A DNA stretch of 64,000 bases from Lunularia cruciata (GCA_948567375.1 OX419757.1:17312974-17376973); one strand, 5' to 3'. Shown: positions 1 to 12,700, counted from the stretch's first letter. Notes: a model not told the origin generated them from the letters alone. Made by a program: numbers and translations.

Positions 1-3000
1 CTGCATATTCCCAGATAAAACCGTGATATCCTTCTTGTTTACTTCAACCACCTTCACGGTTCTGCCGAGCTTGGGGATATACACAAACTGCCCTGTTTTG
101 AGTTCTGCCACATCTGCACACAATGGAAGCATGGTTAAATGGGCAAGATACCACTTTTCACATCTGGCATTAAAAGGAACTCTAAACATCCTCTACACGT
201 GAGTTGTAAGGAGTGCTGGTGGTGGTAGTCTTTGCCTTGCTCCTCCGTGAGCCATTCTCTAGACTTGCAGAGCATCTAGATTAGCAGAGCAGAGGAAGAC
301 ACAAGTAACAACAACTGAATTCTATAACCTCCATGAATATTTTGAGAACGGAGGCAAGTACAAACCTTCCCTAGGCTGCAGACTCTTTGACCCTGGAGTA
401 TCGGTCCCATCTCTTGCTTGCGACACGGATGGTAAGCTGATAGGTCCATCCTGCAAAGATTGTGAAACTCTTGAATCTTTTGTTCTGGCGATGGCACTTA
501 GTCTCGACCGAGCAGAAGCAGCAACTGCAGCAAGCTGTTCTCTCTTCTGCATCTCTAGCTCGTCCTTATAGTCATGGAGAGCCTCTGCTGTGTCAAGCAG
601 TCTGTCATGGAGTTTTTTGATATCTCTGAAACCATGATTAGGTCACAGCTGGTAAGAATTATGAGCTCAAATAACCAAATAGCTCAAACGAGGACCAGAT
701 TTGCTTTAGTACGACAATATTCCACATGGACTAAGAGAGGTAAGATTCTAAGATTGCTTCAACTTTGACGAAAGCTCCAAAAACTTCTGGACATGATTGA
801 ATTATGACATAGCTTCTGCTCCAAACAAGCTCAAGTCCAAATTTACGCACAGGAACAAACTCTCTGAATCTTCCAGCCTATGATCGAAGTTCATTTTCGC
901 TTCCTCTAGCTTCATGATGACCTGGTGAGGCAATGCAAAAGACTTTGGATTAGAGTATATCCATACATGTGCACGCACATAGAGTTTCATGCACAGAACG
1001 CGCAATATGACCCTGGGAGAGTACAAGGCTTAATTGCAGTAGATACGAGAATGAGGACCCACATCTAGCAAAACCAGGCATGAGAGATTCAAGTATGAAG
1101 TTTCCTTAACTAAGCTGTACTAAGGGAAGAACAGACACCTCATTCACTTCTGCACTTTCTGCTCCATATAAGGCCTCAGCTTCGGTCAGTATCTCTTGAG
1201 CCAGACCAAGCTTTCTGGCAATATTGATGGCATTCGAGCGTCCTGATACCGCATGAGACAGTGCAGGTTAGAACCGGTTGACAATACTGACAACTAACTC
1301 CAGGATGATCGTTGGGCCTGACATGCCATAACTTCTGATATTACCACCAGTTCAGTCCAGCAGAACATCAAGGTGGAAATAAACCTGGAATGCCCCACAG
1401 AAGCTTGTATGTTGGAGCAAGTCGCTCTTCATCAAACTCAACAGAAGCATTCTCGAAGCGAGGATCACTGTTTGCCCGGGCCCAATCGGAAATCAAGACA
1501 GCAGCCGGATCAGCTTCTCTATGGCTCAAATTTTTAGTTTTCTCATTCAAGCAAGTCTATCAAGAATAAGGTACACTTACAACCCACATCTACTGAATCA
1601 CAGTACAGGAAAGGGAGAGAGTTTTGTGCATCAGATTAACCTTAACTCCTTCCCTCTTGCATGCGCTCTTGGCAGAAATGGCAGAAATTCTTGATAAGAG
1701 CCTGCCAGTTTTCCTTCCAAGTAAAATGTAAAAGGAAGACAGACCTCGAACCAGTGGACAACATATTGATGGAGTTTTCACACCACACCTGTATTTAAGT
1801 GTTTTAAGCTCTCCATGATGAGTTGTTGCAAACGTCAGGAGAGATCCACCAGTACCACCTTCCGCAAATGACTCAAGCATCGCCATACCAAGAGTTGCTC
1901 CTTCCGTTGGGTCTGTGCCTGCACCCACCTATTCAACACCCGTGGAAAAAGCTACCTTATAACATAATTCAAGACACACATCGGGGTATGAATTAAATAG
2001 AGGCAGAATCAGTCAAGAAAGTTTAAGGGGGCTAGGTGATCTTGACACGGATATGCTGTTTAACAAACTTTAAACTTCAAGCCACATACTGCCACTGTCA
2101 TATCTGCAGAAGCATCATGGTGGTCGCGCTAGGTTAGAAGACAGTGTGAATTGGACAATTGCAGTATGACAGGATGTACCTCATCGAGTAGTACTAGTGA
2201 CGCTCCAGTTGACTCTGACTTGATCCGCTGCAAAGAAGAAAAACATAACTACGGCTGTTATGAATGGTTTACGGGCTCCTATGAGTTACTACCTTACTCA
2301 ACGTAGTTATTGAGCAGGAGAATCACATATTTACACATATATGTGATAATAATTTCCACCAAAATCATGTACATTCAGTGACTGGTGTGTAACCCGTCAC
2401 GAGAACTCGGTTTCACATCCACGTGAATGGACTGGCCGGGAAGTGACTCTGACGCTGTAATATAGACATGATCTTTGAGTTCCTTATAGCCGCACCTAGT
2501 GATAAGCGAAGCATACTCTGGAATAAGTTATGTCTACCTGCAGATGAGGGCTAAGCGTGAGCCTATGCAGCCTCGAGAATTAGCGAGAGGGGTCAGGTGA
2601 CAAAAAGTAGCGAAAGCTAGTGATGGAGACAGATAGGTATGCAAGCCCTGTGTATCATTGAACTCTCTTACGGAGAGGCTTAGGAGGGAAGGAAAAACGA
2701 GCGTGTGTACCGGTAGTAAAATTTAAATATTCATGTAATGGTATGCTTCACGGTTCCAAGAACTGGGTTCCACGAGCAAGTCTGACTGATTTGACTCGGG
2801 ACAAGACTGTGACTCATGTAATATAGCAATAAAAAGTTAGTGATCAAGACCTTAAAAAGCTGAGTTCCTTATCGGCGTCAATCGCACAAAATCATAAGCG
2901 GAAGAGAACATCGAAGTCATTATGGTTACCTCAAGCAAGAGTAATTGTGCAGTAAGTGTCTTCCAAATTAGTACCAGGATGCAAAGGTAAGTGAGAGTAA

Positions 3001-6000
3001 AACGTAGTCTCAAGAATTAGTGTCTGTTCTTAGGGAATCCAACGAACATCATTGAAACAAGTTCATGCAATAACAACCCAGTTCCAAACCCACGCCTGAC
3101 CGGACTGACTCTGACATTTGACAGCAACACCGTAGAAATTTTCATAACTATCAGTTACATAGAGAGGTAAGCATGCGTATGTCTGCACACAGGGGTTAGT
3201 ACCATGGTAACTTTAATGATTATCTGAGGTGTAATACATATGTACCTGCAGTCCAGGATTAGTGCGAGCAGGTACACCTTGAGGACAAGTGTTCTAGATC
3301 ATCACAGTCTTAGTTTCTTGGACAAGAAACCGCGTAGCCCTCCCAGTGGAGACTCGTCAGAATCATTAGTTTTCTGCATAATTATAAAGTAATGAGAAGA
3401 GCAGCTTCCTGAACCAAGTATCCTGTTCTTCAACAGGTTGAAACAAGTTCACTAGCTATCCCCTAAATATCTAAACTTTGATTTCATTTTTCCATCCGTT
3501 CTCGTTGAATGGAAATCCCAAGTCCAGCAAGACAACCTTTCCAAAAAACATCTCAACTTCGAAGATCGCTACTTTATCTACATAAGTAAAGTTCACAATA
3601 TTATCGCGATGGAGTTATATGGCCCTATAAAGCCGTGATCTACCCGTCAAACAGTTAGAATACAGTTAAACATACACATACAGCAAATGTAGGTACAGAT
3701 TCCCGCTACGAGCGTTAATGTAACAAGCAATGAACAGAACCAGAGCCATAAATTTCAGCTAAATGTCTATGCAAATGAATGTGAAATGAGTGCAGAAGCC
3801 GTATCTGCAAATGTATATGCAGACTAGGAGAAACGGTTGTTGGAAACTCCTATCTACCTTGATTCGCATCAGATGCCCAGAAAAAGTCGAAAGTGATTGA
3901 CTTAAGGATTGCTCGTCACCAATATCAGCAAGCACTGCGTCGAACCACGGAATCCGCACAGGATCTCTTGCAACCACATAGAGCCCTGCAAAATCATGAT
4001 CGTTTAACTTTGATGTTTCTAAAAGCAATACACATTTAGTGCAAAAGTGGTAACGAGACTGCACAATTGACGCGGGTTAGAGGCACACCAGCTTTAGCCA
4101 TCAAAGCAGCCAAGCCAATAGTCTTAATAGCTGCTGTCTTTCCCCCCGTGTTGGGACCCGTGATTGCAACAACACGAGTTGTAAGACTGACCTGCACATC
4201 AATAGGGACAGGTGCTTTCTCCTCTACTTGTTTAACCTGTAGGAAAGAAACCTAGGATGTAAAACTTTCCAGTTGTACGCTACAATTCCACCATCCATCC
4301 AGAAATGGCATACACGCAAGATTCCGTAAATATATCAAATACTTTTGCCCACGAGTACCAATTTGTTATCCTTTTGCGGCAGCAATATTGGTTTACAAAA
4401 GTTTAGGTGTCTTCGTTTCCGTCGAATAAGGCAAATACCCACAGCTAGAAACATTCAAACTGTTTTACTTGTGTTCAACTAGTTGCAGGGTTAGTTGCTG
4501 ACCTCAGATTCCGACTGCGCAACTGCAGCTTCCGTTGACTGCAAGATAGATGTGGATGTTCCAGCCCTTGCTTTCAGTCTGTTGAAGACCTGGTACAACA
4601 TCGCTTCTAATCAAGGTTCCAAACAGGAAATATTTTCCGCGTACTCAGCTAATTATTTTCGAGGGAACAAATGTACAGCTTTCTCCCACCTGCGTTACGC
4701 AGCCAACTTAGAGGAAGTGACTTTGATTGTTTGTAGCTATTCAAAGGCAATACAATATACGGTAGAAGTCTCCGTCCAAACCTTGGTTATCGACTTTAGC
4801 TTCGCCTTAGCACGTTTCAAAGCTTGAAAGTGTTGTTCCACAAGAAGGGGATGCCGAGCTTTACGTAGATTGAGAAGGAGCTTTCTCTCTTGATCATATT
4901 CTTTCAATGTCTCCCCTTCTAATCCAGACTTTTTATCAAGTTTGATAAAGTCGACACAATCGTAAAATGTGGGCTTCGAGGAACCAATATTGGAGCTGTA
5001 TTTACCACGTGCCGATATCTTGCATACCAATGCACAACAGAGTACAAAGGTTGGCTGCGTAATTCGCAAATCAGCGGTACCTATTCCGAATGGTAAAAAC
5101 TTACACTCATACACAGAGTACGAAAAGCATAATCCAGAAAAAGTAAGCCCTCAGTAATGACAGAATGACCGCTACTTCTGGATGATGCGTTGATTGTACG
5201 GGAAACAATGCCAAGCAATCCTCTTATTGCATTCGTACTCTCCCACTAGTAGGCAGTCTGGAAACTTGTTGCCATGATTTTGATCGTCTAGAAAGACCTC
5301 AATCATCATGGAAAACGAAGTTTGCGATGAAGGATACTCCAGATGCTCATCTTATTTTGCGACGCGTTACTTAAATACTTTCAAGCACTTAATGTTAAAC
5401 GACCAAGGCACATATAATCTAAAGTCACTAGTTACTGGACCTTACCACGTCGAGACGCACAATGATGTCAAAAACGGCCTCGGTGTCATACAGGTGAGGA
5501 ACAACCTGTAGAAGCAAAGCCTAGATTTAATACAGCAAAACATCATGATCTGATAAGGTTGTCAAGCAAAAGGAGTATGGGAGGCACTGAGATGGAAGCC
5601 GGTGATGTAAATGTGAATATCTAGAAGTTTGCAGCAAGATTCTCCAAGGAGAAATCCAAGCCGATTTACTTCCTTTGCAGGCTCAGCATTCGGTACCTTT
5701 CTGGTGACCTCATATAGAACTTCAAATTCCGCGTTCCGCACCTCCGCCCGTGCTTCTGAAAGCTTGTTGTTAAGAGAAACGGCAGCTGATGGCTCTAGAT
5801 AAGCTGTGGCTCCGCTTCCTCTGTGTTGAAGTAAGAACTCATGATCAGGAGCGTTTGAAAGGGTTGAAATTACACGTCCTGGTTCTGCAACTGTGAAAGT
5901 TCTGTTCAAGGTCAAGAGAATTTACCGCTGGAAGAGTAGACCTGGGATGTTATCTGATCTATTTGAAGGTACAATCAGACAGAGTCTTCCGTCAACGTCC

Positions 6001-8694
6001 ACTACCTCCTGGAATAAGAATGTGATAGAGTAAGCACAACTAGCCGGGGCAAAGCTGACTAAGAGTTCTATGACGTTCGGCCACTTCATACTGGGAATGT
6101 AATAAAAACGTGGACAATATTACCAGAGAGCAAGGTTATTCGCACCTGCGTAGAGTTGGACCCTGATTGCTCCCGCATAATTTTGTTCATAAGCTCTTGA
6201 AGCTAGAGGGAAGGTAAGATTCATAATACAAGATCAGCAGATTGAACAAGAAGTGTGAAACCTGCAGTTGACTATCATTGCACGCTTGTTTAAAGTGGAC
6301 GATTCAAGATGGATAAATCTCAGCAACTGATGATTAACATACTCAAATAAGAGAAATTTAGTTTTGTTAGAACCATGCAAACATTTAACACTGTGCCATG
6401 GTTATAAGGTACATGACAACTAAGAAAACTAGGCAACAAAGCTGAGAAACAATTACATGCTCTAGAGTTCCTCATAAGCAGATTCATGCAAGTAAGTGCC
6501 CCTGTATGGTATTAAACTGAAGACATGACGTACAGGACAAATGCAAGACTTTACCCTTTGTTCAAGTGTGCGGGCCTGGATGCGAGCTTGTCGAAGTCGT
6601 GAACTCTGCGTATACATGGACACGAAAGTACTCATGAAGCATTTCAACAAATGAATCCTGTTCAATGGAAACTCTAAAATTCTCAGAGTCTGTCGATGTA
6701 TCTGTACAAGCACTGAGAAGAACCTTTGACCTAGTTGAGGGTGTGAACCTTACAGCGGTATCTTTTACTGTACCGTCTTCATCAACCTTGCTCCAGATCG
6801 CTTTCGCGACATCTTGAGGGACTGCCATTGGCTCGACCTATCATGCGCACTTTAGGAACCATGAGCTGCATGAAAGACTTGATTACGCGAAATCTCCCAA
6901 CATTCAGTTGAGAAACTGGTGAGAATTGGTCAATAGTATGCTAGGCTTTCAAAAGGGTTGAAAGAATAAAGGCGTGCCACTTCTATAATTCTTTGTCGAT
7001 TATTAGAATCAGAGTGACCTCTTTCCAAAAAAAAATTACTCATTCACTTATTCAGCTTCGCATTTGCTTTTCACTGTAACGCAAGCAAATGTGAACTTCT
7101 TTGTTGCACAGACACACATAGAAGCGTTAGGGATAGTAAGGTGGTCTTGTCAGTACACCAAAGGAACATAAGATTACCAGGTCTGCAATTGATTGCAGTA
7201 TGTGTAGCCTATCTCTGTTGTCCTGAAGGACTGTGGCAATTCCGCGACGTAATGTCTGCCCAAACTGGAGAAGCATTGCAATGGCTACCAGCTCCATGCC
7301 CGTACATACAGCGCCTTTCGAGGCTCGATACAGACCTCCTTTGATCTGCAAGAAACAAAGAAGGAAAACAATAAAGTCAATTGGAGGACAAAGTGAAAGT
7401 CAGATCATGTTAAATTTGACTACCAAGCGCAAAGATTCATAGAATTATGGTCATGGATACATTAAATATACCCGGGTACCTCAGAAATTACTACCGGAAT
7501 GATCGTGCAAGAAGGCAGAGACTTTCAGCAAGCACACAGGCACAGCGGACATAACATCAATGGAGTTTGGAAGCTCACAATTGGAGTTCTTAGAGCTCCA
7601 AAGTCAAGAACTCCAGCTAGCAGGCTGTCTAGCTCCAGTGCTGCACAAGTCTCGTCAAGCAATGCTGTGCTCTCTTCTCTTGTTGTGGGTAACGTAAGTG
7701 CCTGTCTCGCCAGGTGACGGAGTCAGAAAGACCTTACTGTCCACAAGCAGTCAAGATGAAGACTGAAATGGTGGTCACCTTCAGAGTGCAGTCCTCTCCA
7801 AGATTGTAACAGACAAATGACAGATCAAATTGGAAAAAAATCAAAATCGTTATATTGAACTCAGCTTCTAATTTGAGTGACTTGATTTCTTACTGTACTT
7901 GTTGATCTGTCAGTTATCTGACTACAACAGCTACTCCCAGTAAGTGTGAGCCAGTGATTACAATTCCTCTAATGTACGTTATTGAACTAAAACCAGCGCC
8001 AGAGGACAGTTTGATGAGTTGTGGCGCTCCTTAACAGAGGTATGAGCCCGTTAAGGGTGTATACTGAACTGACTGTTCATATATTCAAAATTTTAACTTC
8101 TACTCACATTTCAACTTCTATGTTCGAGAAATATTCAGATAACTGTCTGAAGCAGAGAATTGATGAACTTATGTGTCTTGCATTAAGAAGAGGTGTGTGT
8201 GACAAGTATCTGCGAAAACGTCTACATATTATGACAATAAATTGGTGAATAAATGAGGTACCAGATTAAATTTCTGCGAACAACTGAATTACTTCAAATA
8301 GGCTCAGAAACGGTACATGACACAGCTCCTTGCCGCTCTCAGTCCCAGCGAATTCTGCGACTGCAGCGCATAACCGTGGCCATTCCAGCAACTCCAACGT
8401 CTCCTCAGCTGCAGATTTTCTAGCAGTTCGAACATCTTCCACACTGGCGTTAAGACTAACCGATGACGCCGGAGCAGTAACCAGCTTCCTAGCGTACGAC
8501 TTATTAAATCTGTGAACAATCTTCGGACATCCTTGCGTGCAAGTATTATTTCTCCAACCAGTGACCTGCGAGCTGATTCCATTCTCAGACCTAGAAAACT
8601 TAGCAAAGCCTGAGACATGCAGATTTCCAGAGAATGTCGAGATGCAAATTGATGATGGACACAGCAACTGAAGATTTTGAGTGCTGGTAATCAT
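1..8694 (-). CDS. MUTS2: MutS2-family DNA mismatch-repair-like ATPase (plastid type), many exons, 3' end off the window
   Basis: This is a bacterial-type MutS2 homologue of the class that plants target to plastids, a P-loop ATPase expected to bind branched or recombining DNA or stalled ribosomes. Exons read on the minus strand: 8317-8694, 7579-7701, 7178-7345, 6754-6837, 6555-6605, 6146-6202, 5926-6008, 5697-5820, about 5200-5245, about 4782-5018, 4503-4589, 4089-4236, 3858-3985, 2180-2227, 1789-1928, 1385-1467, 1139-1242, 861-921, 366-623 and 1-113. Splice sites are GT-AG and phases agree, except around 4.78-5.25 kb, where one or two boundaries are uncertain. Signatures in order: LLEWPRLCAAVAEFAGTESG (N-terminal domain), KVDEDGTVKD, GSGATAYLEP (core), Walker A GPNTGGKT (about residue 505), ADIGDEQSLSQSLSTFSGH, Walker B LVLLDE, GTDPTEGATLG, TTHHGELK, YKLLWGIPG, then a charged lever and an SH3-like VYIPKLGRTVKVVEV segment. 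About 840 residues lie in the window; the Smr domain would follow off the left edge. The first 60 or so residues are Ser/Arg-rich and may be a transit peptide. Confidence 0.5.
2180..2227 (-). other. MUTS2: MutS2 48-nt microexon with Walker B
   Basis: A 16-codon exon reads RIKSESTGASLVLLDE, which is the Walker B strand of the ATPase. It has a TTTGCAG acceptor and a GAG/GTAC donor. It stands alone between a 1.6-kb intron upstream (2228-3857) and a 251-bp intron downstream (1929-2179). The 1.6-kb intron contains no other gene that I can see. Confidence 0.5.
4089..4236 (-). other. MUTS2: MutS2 exon with Walker A (P-loop)
   Basis: This 148-nt exon encodes the ATP-binding heart of the gene: VKQVEEKAPVPIDVQ, then VVAITGPNTGGKTAAIKTIG and LAALMAKA. 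GPNTGGKT is the invariant MutS/MutS2 P-loop. The exon starts in phase 0 after a CAG acceptor. It ends one base into a codon at a GTGTGC donor, and the next exon (3858-3985) restores the frame to read AGLYVVARDPVRIPWFD, as plant MutS2 proteins do. Confidence 0.5.
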
Positions 8695-9420
8695 TTTAAG
8701 GATTTACAAGGCAATTTAGTGGGAAAATTGTCAATCCTACGTTGGAAACACAATTTCCAAACGCATTCGCATCGCTAGTCGAAGGCCTTCAACAGGTTCT
8801 CTGAGAATTGTGAGAATCTGTCCACAAATTCATGGCACTTTCCATTCCTTACTAAAAACATCTTGTCCGCTGATCCAAGGTGAGCCATTCCTAGTGCGAC
8901 TTCGCCCCTTATTTTCCGGTTTTTATAGATTATTATTAAATTTTATTTCTTTACTATCAATATTTATATATTTATTTTAAAGTAACTTTTAATGAAATAT
9001 GTTGTATAATAATTAGAAAATTTTTATATTTAAATAAAAATTACAATTTAATTTATATGTTAAATTAATATATAATAATTCAAAAAACATGAGAAATATG
9101 AAAAAAAATATTTTATTTTTTATATAATCAATAATAATAAAAGTTCACTTAATATTTGTAATATATATTAAATATTTATATTACAAATAATTTATTAATT
9201 ATATAAAAATAATTTAAACATATTATATAACTTTTTTGATTTTATTTATTCTGCCATATCATTCTAAATTTCTTAATTTTACATTACATTGTTCTCAATG
9301 TTGAAATTTGAAATAACTGGATAAAATTAATAATTTTAAATAAAATTTATCTTTGTAAATATAAATTAGAATAATAATCAAAATATATAAAAATTATAAA
9401 TTAAATAATGATCAAATCCA
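8695..9420. other. 5' flank of MutS2 and AT-rich block
   Basis: The first 200 bases or so upstream of the MutS2 ATG have mixed composition and probably hold the 5' UTR and promoter; I cannot place a TATA box with confidence. From about 8930 to 9415 the DNA changes sharply to strings of A and T (TTTATTT, AATAATAA, TATATTAAATAT) with almost no G or C. No gene is visible. Such blocks can act as matrix attachment DNA or be the remains of an old insertion. Confidence 0.5.
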
Positions 9421-9734
9421 GCTCAGCAACGCTAGAACGAAACTTTAAAACACTAGCTAGAGTAAATCGTACCATGTGCTACGAACCGAGAGAGTAGTGT
9501 TTCAGGAGGATTTCGGACGAGTCCTCAAACTCTGAAGCAGCGGTATGAAACAGAATGTGGTCATAATAGACCTCCTCGATATACGATTTCATTCTAGCCA
9601 ACGAAGTGTTGAACTAACTGAGCGAATGTCAAATACTTTTCAAAGTACATGTATGAAATGTTAGAATAAAGCTTTTATTGAATAGCTCTCAAGTCATAAG
9701 TTCAGTGCAATAGGTTTGGATATATAACATCAAG
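9421..9734. other. Intergenic, nothing recognised
   Basis: Mixed composition with no convincing reading frame, RNA gene or repeat. It lies between the AT-rich block and the long retroposon copy that starts near 9735. Confidence 0.5.
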
Positions 9735-10395
9735 AAGAGAAGGGACAAAAACATAGAAAAATGAAAACCCCATCAAGTTGTACAAGGGAGAGATGGAAAA
9801 GGTAAAATGGAGCTAAGCCCAAAAGAGTCTATATGAGGAATCTGCCCCAATACACCTAAGATAACCGAGCTATGCAAGTAGTGTGGTCTACAAATAACGA
9901 GAACATCCAAAGCATCACCTAGTGTGATTGCTCTCCTATGGATTGCACCAACCAGTGCCATCTATAGAGCAATGGACACACCTTGTCTAAAATATGCTAC
10001 AAAGTATGAGAGTGGTACCCTTGGCGCCTAACATGATAAGCTCTCGTGCATTCCTTGACTAATGTGTCGAACACCGTGTCCATCACTCCATATAACTCCA
10101 AGGCTAGAGGAACAAAGAGGTGACCTTGTTGCATGCCCTTATACTTGGAGACCTTGCGACCTCGTGTTGCGCTTGCCACCCATCCAAGGGGATGGGTAAT
10201 CACTCCCTCCAAAATTGTATCTCATATAGGGTTTGTAACCATGACATCCGCTACTATCACCTGGTCATCTCGGACCAAGTATAAGTCTGCACTTACATGT
10301 GTCGTCTGCAAAGCATATGAACGCTCCATCCAAGCCAAGCCAAGTATCCACTTTCACGTGCCATAGCAAATACTATGTCCCTAATAACATCATGG
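9735..10395 (-). mobile_element. Long copy A of a non-LTR-like retroposon family
   Basis: This segment aligns over most of its length with 15118-15860. Its left edge resembles the shared end of the short copies at 12075, 12715, 18146 and 18549 (AACCCCATCAAG, then a TGGAGCTAAGCCC palindrome remnant). On the minus strand both long copies carry related protein remnants: VITxPxxWxxSxATxGKVSKY, then GMQQxHLxVxLALELxGxMDTVFDT, VxECTRAxHxRxQG. The same pieces appear in both copies despite clear DNA divergence. From memory, the LALELxGxMD stretch followed by an ALQRAxAxAIHxR-like stretch recalls tails found after reverse transcriptase in some retrotransposons, but this is weak. Reading is broken, and no reverse transcriptase core is present. 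Confidence 0.5.
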
Positions 10396-12063
10396 GTAGC
10401 TATCCTCTATCCTCCAAAAGGACACTGTGTCATATGGATAGGTAACATCTAAGTAAATTTTTAAGATTCAAACCAAAAGATGTGGATCCATCATTGACTC
10501 TTTTGTTTCAAAAGTCTTTGTACCATCCATCCATCCTAAAGGGATTAAGGACACTCAAGCGAATATATGACATTAATAACAAGAGACAAGTGCCTCTATC
10601 CACTACTCTTTTATTTCATCCATGCTAGGAATCCATTCAAGAGAGACCACATGTGAGAGTAATGATTTTTGCAAACAATAGAGAGGCTTTTCCTACTTGG
10701 TCTGTTTCTTCTAAGATACTTCCATTGATGATTCTGTTTATAACTGGCATGCATATAATTAAAAACAATAATTTCATACTTTGTTGATAGAGTTTTCCTT
10801 TATCTAAATAGTATCAAGCAACTGAAATTTCCCAAATATTCAAAATTATTAATCTAAATATATTTTAAAGTTTAAGAATAGATTTCTTTTGGGGTAATTC
10901 ATTAAAACCAATATGTAGACATAAGTTCCTTATTTACCTAACTTACTTGACATGGTATATAAAGAAATAAAGTTGCAGTGCACAAAGGTTAGACACTCAA
11001 TTGTAATCTAGAAATTGGATCTACTTATGAATTATCTGGAAAGAATTAACTTACACTAAAACCACTCTTTAATTTAGTTCTATTAATCTAGATTTTTCAA
11101 TCAAGTACATAAGTAGACATGTTATTACACCAACACTGGTAATAATGTTTGACTATATTTGACTCAAATAATCAAGTCACTATATCAATTTGATTAGAAG
11201 AGTCACTTAAACTTAATTATTTATATTGAATTTCAATATCTAATAAAATTTTCATATATTGATGATTAAGTTCAATATACGAGACTTGTTCTCATATGAT
11301 TAACTTCCATCACACCAAAATAACCAGATTGAGTAAATATAAAACTTGAATTGCAAATAACTTGATTGAAATTTATAATAAAATACTTGACTACAAGCCA
11401 AAACTTAGTTTTGTTAGCCGTTCTTCTTGTTATCCTCCGCAATCGCTCTTTTTGCTTGATTGTCAAAATTAATCATCATTATAATTAAAATAAAGGAACT
11501 GATATTTCTACACTTATATTTTGATATTTCTTCATTTCTCGTCAAGGTCGAGAGTTTTAGGTTACACCTCCTGGCAAGATGAGAACTCTTAAATTAACAG
11601 ACGTTCAGCGCCCAAAATTGGTGGTGGATTTCCAAGTGTCTAGCGAAAGCAGGTGCTCTGGAGCTAGGTGGGTCAAGTGTAAAAACCCGGGTACTAGATG
11701 TAACTGCAAAAAAATATCCAAAAGTGAGTATAAGAAGATTCTTAAATAATTGTTTAATTCGTTCGGAAAGCCAGAAATCAATACTTTCCGTAGCCACGCC
11801 CGCAGTCTAGCTCTGATACACAGCACATACAGACTGATACAGAGCACATACAGACTGATACAGTCATGAATAACAACGCATGAACGCAGTCCACCATACA
11901 TCATGCAGTTTCGATGAATCTACGTATAGGAAGTAGGTACATATACGCCTGAGACTACATATGGAGTTCCTTTTCGTCCACGAGACTACGTATAGGACTG
12001 TACGTATAGGACAACTAGATGATGTCATAGTTGTTGAGAAATAAGAAATATCGACAGAGAGGT
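10396..12063. other. Intergenic, AT-rich, no gene recognised
   Basis: I find no coding gene here. Around 11400-11460 there is a faint reverse match (GTTATCCTCCGCAATCGC) to the conserved end of the local retroposon family. Near 11.8-12.0 kb there are small tandem and dispersed repeats, listed separately. Open frames on the minus strand at 11605-11904 and 11864-12091 overlap these repeats and show no domain. Confidence 0.5.
11822..11863. repeat. Exact 21-bp tandem duplication
   Basis: The 21-bp unit that begins AGCACATACAGACTGATAC occurs twice in a row without a mismatch, at 11822-11842 and 11843-11863. Just downstream, TACGTATAGGA occurs three times (11921, 11987, 12001). Function unknown. 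Confidence 0.5.
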
Positions 12064-12148
12064 CTACGGTATCTTGATGGGGCCTTCCCATCCTTTCTTG
12101 TTATCCTACGCGGTCGCCAATTTTTCTTCTCTTTTTACTACGGTATCT
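12064..12148 (+). mobile_element. 63-bp retroposon end fragment with perfect 11-bp target duplication
   Basis: CTACGGTATCT occurs at 12064-12074 and again at 12138-12148. Between them sit 63 bases: TTGATGGGGCCTTCCCATCC, then CCTACGCGGTCGCC, then a T/C-rich tail. This is the conserved end of the local retroposon family in the plus direction. A short piece of one element end with a pyrimidine-rich tail, bounded by an exact target duplication, is what a severely 5'-truncated target-primed insertion leaves behind. Confidence 0.5.
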
Positions 12149-12700
12149 AAGCTTTGCAAGAGAACTAACTAACTACTGTATTGTAAAGTTAAACAGGAGA
12201 TTCCATGGCTAAAGAGGTCTAATAGAGTGCACTTCCTGTTTCTTGCTCTATCTATTTGTACCTCGTAGAAACAGGTATACTTGGTTAAAAGTCAGGCTAC
12301 TTGGTTAAAGGTCACAAGTTCGAACTCGAACTCCATGATGTTTCAACGTTTGGATTGTCTTAGATGGTAGTTTCCTTTGCCATCGTTAGAAGATACTCTA
12401 GTATGTGGGGACAAGCCTATAGAAGGTTTAAACCCTCTCTATATTCGCTTTTGTTTGCTTGTATTGATGTACCTTTATTATAAAATTTATTATAAAGGTG
12501 AGGGGACAAATAGGTATAACGGACACAAAGTAGTTATAAGAAGGACGGGAAGACCCCTTCAGGATAAAATCTGAGAGGTAAAATGAGGTCCAATGGTCTT
12601 GAGCCCCAAGAGACCAAATGGCATGACGTTTCTAAATTTAGATTGGTGTTAGTTTCTAGATCCCATTAAACGCTTAGATTTTATCCTTGGACGGCTATAT
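12149..12700. other. Intergenic, no gene recognised
   Basis: A worn plus-strand segment near 12535-12640 (GGGAAGACCCCTTCAGG, then TTGAGCCCCAAG) looks like another decayed copy of the same retroposon end. The open frame at 12377-12574 overlaps it and shows no domain. Confidence 0.5.

Noticed and set aside
4495-4827. 110-codon plus-strand open frame
   Set aside because: It lies over two MutS2 exons on the other strand, which carry conserved protein motifs and consistent splice sites.
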